Positions 6,432 to 12,382 of a stretch of DNA of 14,954 nt are shown here, piece after piece; the stretch's first letter is position 1; each line of letters begins with the position of its first letter. The notes under the pieces are model-generated. The model was not told where the DNA came from. It searched no databases and saw nothing but the letters and a program-made list of their open reading frames with translations. Source of the DNA: DATKSS01 sp049582065 (lineage in GTDB: Bacteria; Chloroflexota; Dormibacteria; Dormibacterales; Dormibacteraceae); contig JBAUTF010000054.1 of assembly GCA_049582065.1 (NCBI GenBank), forward strand, positions 1 to 14,954, in the 5' to 3' direction. The position numbers and the translations under genes were made by a program.

Positions 6432-7093
6432 GGGACCTGCGGGGGCGCCGCTCGCCTCGCTTTCGTCTCACGTTCTCTCTCGAGGCGTTGCGCGCGGCCC
6501 TGGAGCCAGACCTCGCGGATGCGCTGCAATGCGGTCAGGTTGGTTAGGACCGCCAGCAGGAAGATGACCGCGTAGAGAACGACGCCGCCGAAGGCTGTGC
6601 CGAAAAGCAGGCCGATCACCGTCACCACCACGCGTTCGGGCCGGGCGAAGATCCCGGTCTCGCAGGAGAAGCCGAGGCTCTGCGCGCGGGCGCGCACATA
6701 ACTCACGAGGAACGATCCGGCGAGGGCCGCCATGGTGGCTAGCACGAGCCAACGCTGCAGCGGCCCCGTCATCGTGACGAAGTAGGCGGCCAGTCCGACA
6801 TAGATCGCACCCTCTGAGTACCGGTCAAGCGTGGAATCGAGAAATGCTCCGTACGGATAGCCGGCCTTGGTCGAGCGTGCAAGAGCTCCGTCAAGGATGT
6901 CGCACGTGCCGGCGAAGATCAGGACGACGCCGGCCCATCGGAGCTGGCCGAATGCAACGAGGCCCGATGCCAGGACGGTCAGGCAGAAACCGACCACCGT
7001 GACCTGGTTCGGGGTCAACGGCACCCGCCCGGCCGCCGACATCAACGCCTCGGCGCGGCGCCGGACCCAGGCCTCAAACCACGTTGTGAACAT
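6428..7093 (-). CDS. CDP-alcohol phosphatidyltransferase, probable phosphatidylinositol phosphate synthase
   Basis: 221-residue integral membrane enzyme that transfers a phosphatidyl group from CDP-diacylglycerol to an alcohol. The complete family signature is visible: D65, D68, G69, A72, R73, G82, D86 and D90 in the invariant spacing. About six hydrophobic segments follow the amphipathic N-terminus, and the C-terminal tail is very basic. In actinobacteria the homologue next to pimA and an acyltransferase (PgsA1) uses inositol-1-phosphate. Here ino1, two acyltransferases and pimA lie upstream in the same run, which supports that role. Phosphatidylglycerophosphate synthesis is the main alternative. 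The ATG at 7093 overlaps the end of pimA by 20 bp and is preceded by GAGGTGG at good spacing. The stop overlaps the holB start in ATGA. Confidence 0.9.
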   Translation of the reverse strand: MFTTWFEAWVRRRAEALMSAAGRVPLTPNQVTVVGFCLTVLASGLVAFGQLRWAGVVLIFAGTCDILDGALARSTKAGYPYGAFLDSTLDRYSEGAIYVGLAAYFVTMTGPLQRWLVLATMAALAGSFLVSYVRARAQSLGFSCETGIFARPERVVVTVIGLLFGTAFGGVVLYAVIFLLAVLTNLTALQRIREVWLQGRAQRLERERETKARRAAPPQVP

Positions 7094-8243
7094 TCGCCAC
7101 CTCGATCGTTCTCGCCGGTTGCGCGGCGGCTACATCTATCGCTTCCCGGTAGACGTCGATCACCTCCGACGCCACCGCGTCCCACGAGTAACGACGGGCC
7201 TTCTCGTGCGCGTAGGCGCCCATGCGAGCGCGCAGCTCAGCGTCCCTTGCCAGGACGACCAGCGATGCACCGAGCTCCCGCCAGTTGTCCGGCTGGACGG
7301 TGATGCTGTCACGGCCCGGCTCGACCACCGACATGTAGCCAGGGATCTCTGTGGCCACCACCGGCAGGCCTGACGCCATCGCCTCGAGCAGCACGATGCC
7401 GAAGCTCTCAGCGCCCGTGGCCGGGGCGCAAAAGATGTCCGCGCTGTCGTAGTAGCGCGGCTTGACGGTCTCGGGGACGTAGCCGGCGAGCACTACGTTG
7501 GGAAGACGGTGCCGCGAGACGTACGACTCGACCCTGCCGCGAAGCGGGCCGTCTCCCACGATGATGAGCCGGACTTTGGGCACGCGCGATTGCATGAACT
7601 GGAATGCGCGCAGGAGGTCGCCCACGCCTTTGCGCTTCTCGAGCCGCCCGACAAAGAGGATGTTGACGTTGTCATCTTTCAGGTGGCGGATTGGAGCCAG
7701 GCCCGGCCTGAAGGCCTCGATGTCGATGCCGTTCGGGATGACGCGCAGTGAATAGTTCGGGAAGTAGCGATTCACGAAAGCGCGCGCCGGCTCGCTGACG
7801 GCGATCCCGCGGTGCAGGTGCTGGAGGTAAGGCTGCAGCAGCGGCCTGCCGTAGTAATAGCCGACATTGGAGCGCGCGAACGCGTGAAACGTGCCGACGT
7901 TGGCGGTGGTCGACATGCGCAGCATCGTCATCGGGAGCGCGGGCATCAGGGGCTCGTGGAAGTGGACCACGTCGAATCGCTCCTCCTCCATGATCGCCGC
8001 GACCCGGTTGGCGAGGTGGAAGCTCAACGTGATGCGCGCGACCGAGTCATTGACTGGAATCGAGATCGGGCTTCCGATCCGGTAGAAGCGAGCGGAGTCG
8101 AAATCGATGTCAGCCCGGCTCGACGGCGCGAAGATCCGGGCCTCATGGCCCAGCTGGCGCAAACGGCGAGCCAGGTTGCGCACGTGGTCGTTGACGCCGC
8201 CCGGCGACGCGAAGTCGTACGGCGAAACTAGCCCAACCCTCAC
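7074..8243 (-). CDS. pimA: GT4 glycosyltransferase, PimA-like phosphatidylinositol mannosyltransferase
   Basis: 389-residue GT-B, family GT4 retaining glycosyltransferase. The N-terminal acceptor domain begins VGLVSPYDFASPGGVNDHV with the glycine-rich loop at 15-16. HEPLMPALPM (96-105) and GTFHAF (117-122) match the PimA catalytic region. The C-terminal donor domain has VGRLEKRKG (198-206), VGDGPLRG and an E-x7-E motif from E279 to E287. PimA adds the first mannose from GDP-mannose to phosphatidylinositol at the inner membrane. The following CDP-alcohol phosphotransferase gene and the upstream ino1 and acyltransferase genes support this role. The start is GTG at 8243, with AGGTGA about five bases upstream. 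A 221-bp repeat-bearing gap separates it from the upstream acyltransferase, so it may have its own promoter or depend on read-through. Confidence 0.87.
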   Translation of the reverse strand: MRVGLVSPYDFASPGGVNDHVRNLARRLRQLGHEARIFAPSSRADIDFDSARFYRIGSPISIPVNDSVARITLSFHLANRVAAIMEEERFDVVHFHEPLMPALPMTMLRMSTTANVGTFHAFARSNVGYYYGRPLLQPYLQHLHRGIAVSEPARAFVNRYFPNYSLRVIPNGIDIEAFRPGLAPIRHLKDDNVNILFVGRLEKRKGVGDLLRAFQFMQSRVPKVRLIIVGDGPLRGRVESYVSRHRLPNVVLAGYVPETVKPRYYDSADIFCAPATGAESFGIVLLEAMASGLPVVATEIPGYMSVVEPGRDSITVQPDNWRELGASLVVLARDAELRARMGAYAHEKARRYSWDAVASEVIDVYREAIDVAAAQPARTIEVANVHNVV

Positions 8244-8273
8244 GTGCTCACCTCACCAGACACGGCTGTTGCC

Positions 8274-8333
8274 GTTCTCATTCCAGGCGCGACCCAATCG
8301 TCGCCAGGAGAGGGGGATCCTGATCCCCCCGCG
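8274..8333. repeat. Intergenic repeat unit, copy 1
   Basis: First of two similar units in the 221-bp gap between the acyltransferase and pimA. It starts GTTCTCATTCCAGGCG and ends with the hairpin GGGGGATC-CT-GATCCCCC. The upstream arms TCCAGGCG and CGCCAGGA pair except for one A-A mismatch. It matches copy 2 at most positions across the first 45 bases. Confidence 0.7.
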
Positions 8334-8357
8334 CTCGGATTTCCCGCATGGCGTGTA

Positions 8358-8376
8358 GGCCGGATTCACTCCGGCC
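8358..8376. repeat. Perfect hairpin between the two repeat units
   Basis: GGCCGGA and TCCGGCC form a 7-bp perfect stem around TTCAC, in the segment separating the two repeat copies. There is no T tract, and it is not shared with either repeat unit. Confidence 0.45.
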
Positions 8377-8387
8377 GTCACCCTAGC

Positions 8388-8459
8388 GTTCTCATTCCAG
8401 GCGCCACCCAAGCGTCGCCTGGAGAGGGGGGTCCGTGGGGGGATCCTGATCCCCCCACG
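8388..8459. repeat. Intergenic repeat unit, copy 2, with 12-bp stem hairpin
   Basis: Second unit, beginning with the same GTTCTCATTCCAGGCG. The arms TCCAGGCG and CGCCTGGA now pair perfectly. A longer hairpin follows: CGTGGGGGGATC (8434-8445), CT, GATCCCCCCACG (8448-8459). On the plus strand CCTTTT follows the hairpin, but there is no plus-strand gene to terminate. The layout, two different hairpins per unit in an intergenic gap, is REP/BIME-like. Confidence 0.7.
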
Positions 8460-8464
8460 CCTTT

Positions 8465-9337
8465 TCATGGTGAGCCCTCCCAGATGCGGTGCGGGACGTG
8501 CCACTGCTCGGGATGGCGGCGGATGAAGCCCTCGATGTGCCTCAGCAGCTCCTCGGTGGCCCGCACCTGGTCCCTCCTTGGGTCGCCTGTGTCCCTGGCG
8601 AAGACCAGCGGGGCGCCTTCGGCCTGGTACGAATCGTCCGGCAGCCGGTAGGCGTGTACCGGGAAGAGAGGGACGCCGAGGCGCAGAGCGATCGCCGCCG
8701 GGCCCAGCGGGATCGGCGCCAGCCGTCCAAAAAAAGGCATCAGGTAACCTGTGCCGGTGATGTCGCGGTCGATCGCGGTGATCACCATCTCCTGGTCCCT
8801 CAAGGCCTGCAGCACCCTCCGGATGCCTCCGTGGTCGAGGGTCAGGACGCTGATGCCGAGGCGGGCCCGCGTGTCGCGGTACCACTCGAACAAAGCACGC
8901 GGTTCGAGCTCTTCGGCGAAGAAGCTCACCGGGGCGAGGGTCGCTGACCAGATCGCCGCGACCACCTCGTACGAGCCCATGTGGCATGAGACCACCAGCA
9001 CCCCCTTGCCGAGCGAGCGGGCTTCCTCCAGGTACTCCCAACCTTCCACCTTCAGAAGCGGCCGCATAGCCTCGATCGAGGCTGTCGGCAGCATCATGAG
9101 GTCGACGTAAGCCTTGGCGTGGTTGCGAAAGTTGAGCCAGGACATTCGCCGCAGGGCAGCCGGGTCGTTGACCAGCTCCGGGCACGCGACCTTGAGATTG
9201 AACTCGAGGCGCGGCCGCGCCAGGGGCGAGAACCACCATGCAAACCGGGCCGCGCCCACCGCGAGCGCGTAGGCCCAGGGTCGAGGCAGCCTCTCCACGA
9301 CCGACTGCACGGCCTTGAACGCGCGGTACCGCCACAC
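8465..9337 (-). CDS. LpxL/PatA-type lysophospholipid acyltransferase (HX4E form)
   Basis: 290-residue member of the bacterial lipid A/PIM acyltransferase family. The catalytic motif is H119-x4-E124 in SCHMGSYE. A second conserved block, AIDRDITGTG then PFFGRLAPIPLGPAAIALR, resembles the ADRDL...FFG block of mycobacterial PatA, which acylates the mannose of phosphatidylinositol mannosides. There is no obvious cleavable signal; a hydrophobic N-terminal stretch (about residues 22-37) would hold it at the membrane. The start is a GTG that follows the TGA of the upstream acyltransferase directly (0-bp gap). Given the PI/PIM setting I favour a PIM acyltransferase, and I think a lipid A role is unlikely because no LPS genes are present. 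It is the last gene before the repeat-filled gap upstream of pimA. Confidence 0.88.
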   Translation of the reverse strand: MWRYRAFKAVQSVVERLPRPWAYALAVGAARFAWWFSPLARPRLEFNLKVACPELVNDPAALRRMSWLNFRNHAKAYVDLMMLPTASIEAMRPLLKVEGWEYLEEARSLGKGVLVVSCHMGSYEVVAAIWSATLAPVSFFAEELEPRALFEWYRDTRARLGISVLTLDHGGIRRVLQALRDQEMVITAIDRDITGTGYLMPFFGRLAPIPLGPAAIALRLGVPLFPVHAYRLPDDSYQAEGAPLVFARDTGDPRRDQVRATEELLRHIEGFIRRHPEQWHVPHRIWEGSP

Positions 9338-10228
9338 TCAGTCGGCGGCAAACATAGGGCGAAACGCGTACCACTGGTCAGGGTGCTCCTTGATGAAGTC
9401 CTCGAAACGGTTGACTACTCGCTGCATCAGACCCTCTTTCGTCTCGCCGGGCGACCAGGAAAGCGCGGGGTCGAGGTGGACGCGATGGCGGCCGGGAACG
9501 GTCATGTACTGGCATGCCGGCAGCAGCGCGGCCCCGGTCTTGATGGCGATCGCGGCCGGCCCTCCGGGCACCACTGCCTTACGTCCAAAGAACCGCACGT
9601 TCACGCCGGGTCCCTGCTCGAGGTCGCACAGCAGCGCCACGATGTGGTTGTCGGCCAGCGCCTGCGTGATCGCTCGGACCGCAGAGCGGCCAAGTGTAAT
9701 GACGTTGAGCCCGAACCGCTGGCGCGTCCGCACCACGGCCTCGTTGAGTGAGCCCGGAAACGTTTCCGCGACCGCTGAGATGCGATAGCCCAACGCACCC
9801 GCGTACGAGCCGGCCATGTCCCACGAGCCCATGTGAGGGACGGCCATGATCACCCCCCTGCCATGCGCGAGCGCGGCATCAAGGTTGTCGCGCCCCTCGA
9901 CGCTCACGCGCCCGACGACCTCCTCGCGCGAAAGGCTCCCCATGAGCAGGAAGTCCATGAGCATGCGCCCATAATTCTGAAACGCGCGCCTTGCGACTCG
10001 CGCCACCTCCGGGTCGGAGCGGTCGCGGCCGAGCGCGACGGCATAGTTGTCCAGCGCCGCGCGCCGCTGGGCAGGGCTGAGCCAGAACCACGCGGTCCCA
10101 CCCGGCGCCGCGGCGGCGTGGCGCACTCGGGCAGGCAGGGCCCTTACGGCACGAGCGCCGGCGGCGTAGCTAGTGGCGAGCAGCTGCAGTCGAGGTCTTG
10201 GCGCGCCCGGCGGTGCGTGCGCGGCCAT
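9338..10228 (-). CDS. LpxL/PatA-type lysophospholipid acyltransferase (HX4D form)
   Basis: Second tandem acyltransferase, 296 residues from the ATG at 10228. The catalytic motif is H132-x4-D137 in VPHMGSWD. The downstream block CDLEQGPGVNVRFFG, then VPGGPAAIAIKTGAALLP, matches the family's second conserved region. It differs from its neighbour at many positions, so this is an old duplication or separate recruitment, not a recent copy. The start is uncertain. ATG 10228 lies 59 bp inside the end of ino1 without a clear Shine-Dalgarno, an in-frame GTG/ATG upstream (10270) would overlap more, and no convincing start lies downstream before the conserved region. It could add the second acyl chain to a phosphatidylinositol mannoside, but that is inference. 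Confidence 0.86.
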   Translation of the reverse strand: MAAHAPPGAPRPRLQLLATSYAAGARAVRALPARVRHAAAAPGGTAWFWLSPAQRRAALDNYAVALGRDRSDPEVARVARRAFQNYGRMLMDFLLMGSLSREEVVGRVSVEGRDNLDAALAHGRGVIMAVPHMGSWDMAGSYAGALGYRISAVAETFPGSLNEAVVRTRQRFGLNVITLGRSAVRAITQALADNHIVALLCDLEQGPGVNVRFFGRKAVVPGGPAAIAIKTGAALLPACQYMTVPGRHRVHLDPALSWSPGETKEGLMQRVVNRFEDFIKEHPDQWYAFRPMFAAD

Positions 10229-11375
10229 TGCTTGCGGCTTTGTCTGGAACCTTGGATGTCGCCTGACCACCTGCGATGAAATCCTCCACCAGTTTCCTGG
10301 CCTCGTTGTCGGTGTACTGCACCGGCGGGGACTTCATGAAGTAGGAGCTCGGCCCCTCCAGCGCGCCTGCGATGCCGCGGTCGAGCGCCAGCTTGGCACA
10401 CCGCACGGCGTCGATCACGATACCCGCGGAGTTGGGCGAGTCGACGACCTCGAGCTTCAGCTCGACATTGAGGGGGACGTCCCCGAAAGAGCGACCCTCG
10501 AGCCGGATGTACGCCCACTTGCGGTCGTGCAGCCAGGGCACGTAGTCCGAAGGTCCGATATGCACGTTTTCCGCTCCGATGTCGTAGTCCATCTGTGACG
10601 TGACCGAGCGCGTCTTGGAGATCTTCTTCGACATCAGCCGCTCGCGCTCCAGCATGTTCAGGAAGTCGGTGTTGCCGCCGAAGTTGAGCTGGTATGTGCG
10701 CTCGAGCTTGACGCCGCGGTCGCGGAAGAGACGGGTCAGCACGCGGTGGATGATGGTCGCCCCGACCTGCGACTTGATGTCGTCGCCGATGATCGGGAGG
10801 CCCTTCTCCTCGAATCTCTTCTGCCAGTACGGCTCGCGGGCGATGAAGACCGGGATGCAGTTGACAACTCCTACGCCCGCCGTCAGGGCCTGCTCGATGT
10901 ACCACTTGGTCGCCTCCTCGGAACCGACCGGGAGGTAGCTGACCAGCACGTCCGCCTTCGTCTTGCGGAGGATGCCGACCACGTCGGCGGTCTCACCCGG
11001 GGCTTTGTGCACGACGTCCGCCAGGTACTTGCCGATCCCGTCGTGCGTCATGCCGCGGTGGACCTTGACCCCGAGCTTGGGGACGGTGTCGAACTTCACC
11101 GTGTTGTTGGGGCCCGCGTAGATCGCCTCCGAGAGGTCGAGGCCGACCTTCGTCTTGTCGATGTCGAACGCCGCGACGAACTCGATGTCGCTGATGTGAT
11201 AGCCGCCGAGGTCGACGTGCATCAGGCCCGGCACGGAGTCCTTGGGGGAAGCGTTGCGGTAGTAGTGCACGCCCTGTACCAACGCGGAGGCGCAGTTGCC
11301 GACCCCGACGATGGCGACCCGAACCTTGCCGTTCTTGTGACCGTTTTTATGTCCGTTCTTCTGGTTGCTGATCAA
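10170..11375 (-). CDS. ino1: Inositol-3-phosphate (myo-inositol-1-phosphate) synthase
   Basis: 401-residue NAD-dependent isomerase that turns glucose-6-phosphate into inositol phosphate, the entry step for phosphatidylinositol and mycothiol-type thiols. The NAD-binding motif is VAIVGVGNCASAL. The catalytic blocks are NCIPVFIAREPYWQKRF, GDDIKSQVGATIIHR and LNFGGNTDFLNM. It is the compact actinobacterial/archaeal form, not the 500-residue eukaryotic one. The start is TTG 11375, which overlaps the arsR TGA in a TTGA junction and has GAGGAGG seven bases upstream, so the rare start codon is well supported. The first 17 residues hold an NGHKNGHKNGK repeat, and the last 30 or so are Ala/Arg/Lys-rich; both look like disordered extras. 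Expression is probably tied to the ArsR protein encoded just before it. Confidence 0.95.
   Translation of the reverse strand: MISNQKNGHKNGHKNGKVRVAIVGVGNCASALVQGVHYYRNASPKDSVPGLMHVDLGGYHISDIEFVAAFDIDKTKVGLDLSEAIYAGPNNTVKFDTVPKLGVKVHRGMTHDGIGKYLADVVHKAPGETADVVGILRKTKADVLVSYLPVGSEEATKWYIEQALTAGVGVVNCIPVFIAREPYWQKRFEEKGLPIIGDDIKSQVGATIIHRVLTRLFRDRGVKLERTYQLNFGGNTDFLNMLERERLMSKKISKTRSVTSQMDYDIGAENVHIGPSDYVPWLHDRKWAYIRLEGRSFGDVPLNVELKLEVVDSPNSAGIVIDAVRCAKLALDRGIAGALEGPSSYFMKSPPVQYTDNEARKLVEDFIAGGQATSKVPDKAASNGRARTAGRAKTSTAAARH
11325..11360 (-). repeat. 12-nt imperfect tandem repeat inside ino1 5' end
   Basis: Three 12-base units (AAGAACGGACAT, AAAAACGGTCAC, AAGAACGGCAAG on the minus strand) encode the NGHK-NGHK-NGK peptide. 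Unit three diverges at the end. Confidence 0.7.
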
Positions 11376-11695
11376 GCTCCGACCTCCTCACTGACTTTCA
11401 CTCTTCCGGTAATTCCAAGCAACTGGTCCAGCTGCGCTCTCTCGCGCGCGATGGTGTCGACGTCCAGGGAGCAGTAGACCTGCCGGCCGTCCCGGCGCGT
11501 CCTGATGACCCCGCCCCCGCGAAGCATGCGCAGGTGCCACGAGATGCGCGGCTGGCTCATGCGCAGGTGCGCGGCGAGGTCGTTGACGCTCTCCTCCCCG
11601 ACCTGTCCCAGGCGCTGCAGGATGCGGAGGCGCGTGGGGTTGGCAAGGGCCAGGAAATGGTCCGGCAGCTCGTGGCGCGGGTTCTGGAGAAACAT
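11372..11695 (-). CDS. ArsR-family winged-helix transcriptional regulator
   Basis: 107-residue ArsR/SmtB-type repressor. ALANPTRLRILQRL (16-29) is the typical first helix pair, VNDLAAHLRMSQPRISWHLRML (38-58) is the helix-turn-helix in outline, and GVIRTRRDGRQVYCSL is the wing. The metal-site cysteines of ArsR/SmtB (CxC in the recognition region) are absent; the only cysteine is C75. It therefore probably senses something other than a thiophilic metal, or is redox-responsive. The ATG at 11695 has no Shine-Dalgarno and lies nine bases after a TATAAA, consistent with a leaderless message. Its stop overlaps the ino1 start by four bases, so the two are coupled. Two palindromic sites lie at and upstream of its start, which suggests autoregulation of the arsR-ino1-acyltransferase unit. 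Confidence 0.9.
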   Translation of the reverse strand: MFLQNPRHELPDHFLALANPTRLRILQRLGQVGEESVNDLAAHLRMSQPRISWHLRMLRGGGVIRTRRDGRQVYCSLDVDTIARERAQLDQLLGITGRVKVSEEVGA

Positions 11696-11709
11696 AAAGG
11701 TTGCTTTAT
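11694..11709. promoter_or_regulatory. Candidate ArsR operator, proximal copy
   Basis: ATAAAG-GTTG-CTTTAT is a perfect palindrome with 6-bp arms that overlaps the arsR start codon and most of the TATAAA -10 candidate. Bound protein would block transcription initiation. It matches the distal copy at 14 of 16 positions. Confidence 0.55.
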
Positions 11710-11710
11710 A
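11705..11710 (-). promoter_or_regulatory. -10 element candidate for arsR-ino1 operon
   Basis: TATAAA on the minus strand, nine bases upstream of the arsR ATG, so the transcript would begin at or within about three bases of the start codon. No recognisable -35 is found 16-18 bp upstream. Confidence 0.4.
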
Positions 11711-11722
11711 GAAGTCTAACGC

Positions 11723-11738
11723 ATAAAGGGTGCGTTAT
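11723..11738. promoter_or_regulatory. Candidate ArsR operator, distal copy
   Basis: ATAAAG-GGTG-CGTTAT resembles the proximal copy, with centres 29 bp apart. The same place also holds the perfect inverted repeat TAACGCA-N7-TGCGTTA (11717-11737), so the exact half-site is ambiguous. It lies in the -20 to -35 region of the putative arsR promoter. Confidence 0.5.
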
Positions 11739-11780
11739 GTGTGGATTGTGCGACCAGACGCGCGAGGACGCCGTCGGGCG

Positions 11781-12359
11781 CTAGGGTCGGCGGACCAGGT
11801 CCAGGAACTCCGCGCGGGTGCGCGGGTCCTTGCGGAACGTGCCGAGCATGCAGGACGTGATCATCTGGCCGCCGGGCTTCTGCACACCGCGCATCTCCAT
11901 GCACAGGTGGCGCGCCTCGATCACGACGCCAACGCCCTTTGGAGCGAGCGCGCCGTTGAGCGCCTCGGCGATCTCCTTCGTCATCTTCTCCTGCAGCTGA
12001 AGCCGGTGCGCGAACACGCCGACCAGGCGCGGGATCTTGCTCAACCCGACCACCTTGCCCCTCGGCAGATAGCCGACGTGGCAGGCGCCGAAGAATGGGA
12101 GCATGTGGTGCTCGCAGAGGCTGTAGAACGGGATGTCCTTGACCACGACCATCTCGTCGTAGTCCTGGTCGAAGACCGCGCCCGCGATGACGTCCTCCGG
12201 CCGCGCCCGATACCCGTCGGTGAGCTCGCGCAGCGCGCGTGATACGCGGGCCGGCGTGGCCTTGAGGCCCGCTCGATCCGGGTCCTCACCCAGCTCCTCG
12301 AGGAGAGACTCGACCAGGGCCGGAATATGGTCACCGGCTTTGAGCTTCGGCTTGGCCAT
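11781..12359 (-). CDS. folE: GTP cyclohydrolase I
   Basis: 192-residue type I (FolE1) enzyme that converts GTP to 7,8-dihydroneopterin triphosphate, the first step of folate (and tetrahydrobiopterin) synthesis. Zinc ligands C82 and H85 are in SLCEHHMLPF and C153 is in ARHLCMEMRG. KVVGLSKIPRLV and QLQEKMT are the usual active-site and interface segments. The segment GEDPDRAGLKATPARV is the standard N-terminal motif, and the length is close to normal. I choose ATG 12359. A GTG at 12374 would add five residues but lies only 8 bp from the divergent gene. I see no Shine-Dalgarno before either. It is followed after 85 bp by arsR, which has its own promoter. It is divergent from the HhH-PHP gene with a 23-bp gap. 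Confidence 0.95.
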   Translation of the reverse strand: MAKPKLKAGDHIPALVESLLEELGEDPDRAGLKATPARVSRALRELTDGYRARPEDVIAGAVFDQDYDEMVVVKDIPFYSLCEHHMLPFFGACHVGYLPRGKVVGLSKIPRLVGVFAHRLQLQEKMTKEIAEALNGALAPKGVGVVIEARHLCMEMRGVQKPGGQMITSCMLGTFRKDPRTRAEFLDLVRRP

Positions 12360-12382
12360 GCGCTGAATGCTCACACAATTGA
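12352..12382. promoter_or_regulatory. Very short divergent folE / HhH-PHP start region
   Basis: The two start codons are 23 bp apart. For the plus strand, TTGGCC (12352-12357) and CACAAT (12374-12379) with a 16-bp spacer are a weak -35/-10 pair that would give an mRNA starting near the GTG codons at 12383/12386. For the minus strand I see only a weak GAGCAT (12372-12367). Each gene's promoter must lie largely inside the other gene's first codons. Confidence 0.3.

Noticed and set aside
8274..8459. CRISPR-like array
   Set aside because: Only two copies, about 60-70 bp each, with internal hairpins and no regular spacers or cas genes.
8434..8465. Hairpin followed by CCTTTT read as a rho-independent terminator
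   Set aside because: The T stretch is on the plus-strand side, where no gene ends; for the minus-strand acyltransferase the polarity is wrong.
8253..9374. 373-codon open frame on the minus strand over the acyltransferase and repeat region
   Set aside because: It is in a different frame from the HX4E acyltransferase, Arg/Gly/Pro-rich, and translates the repeat hairpins. It is a shadow.
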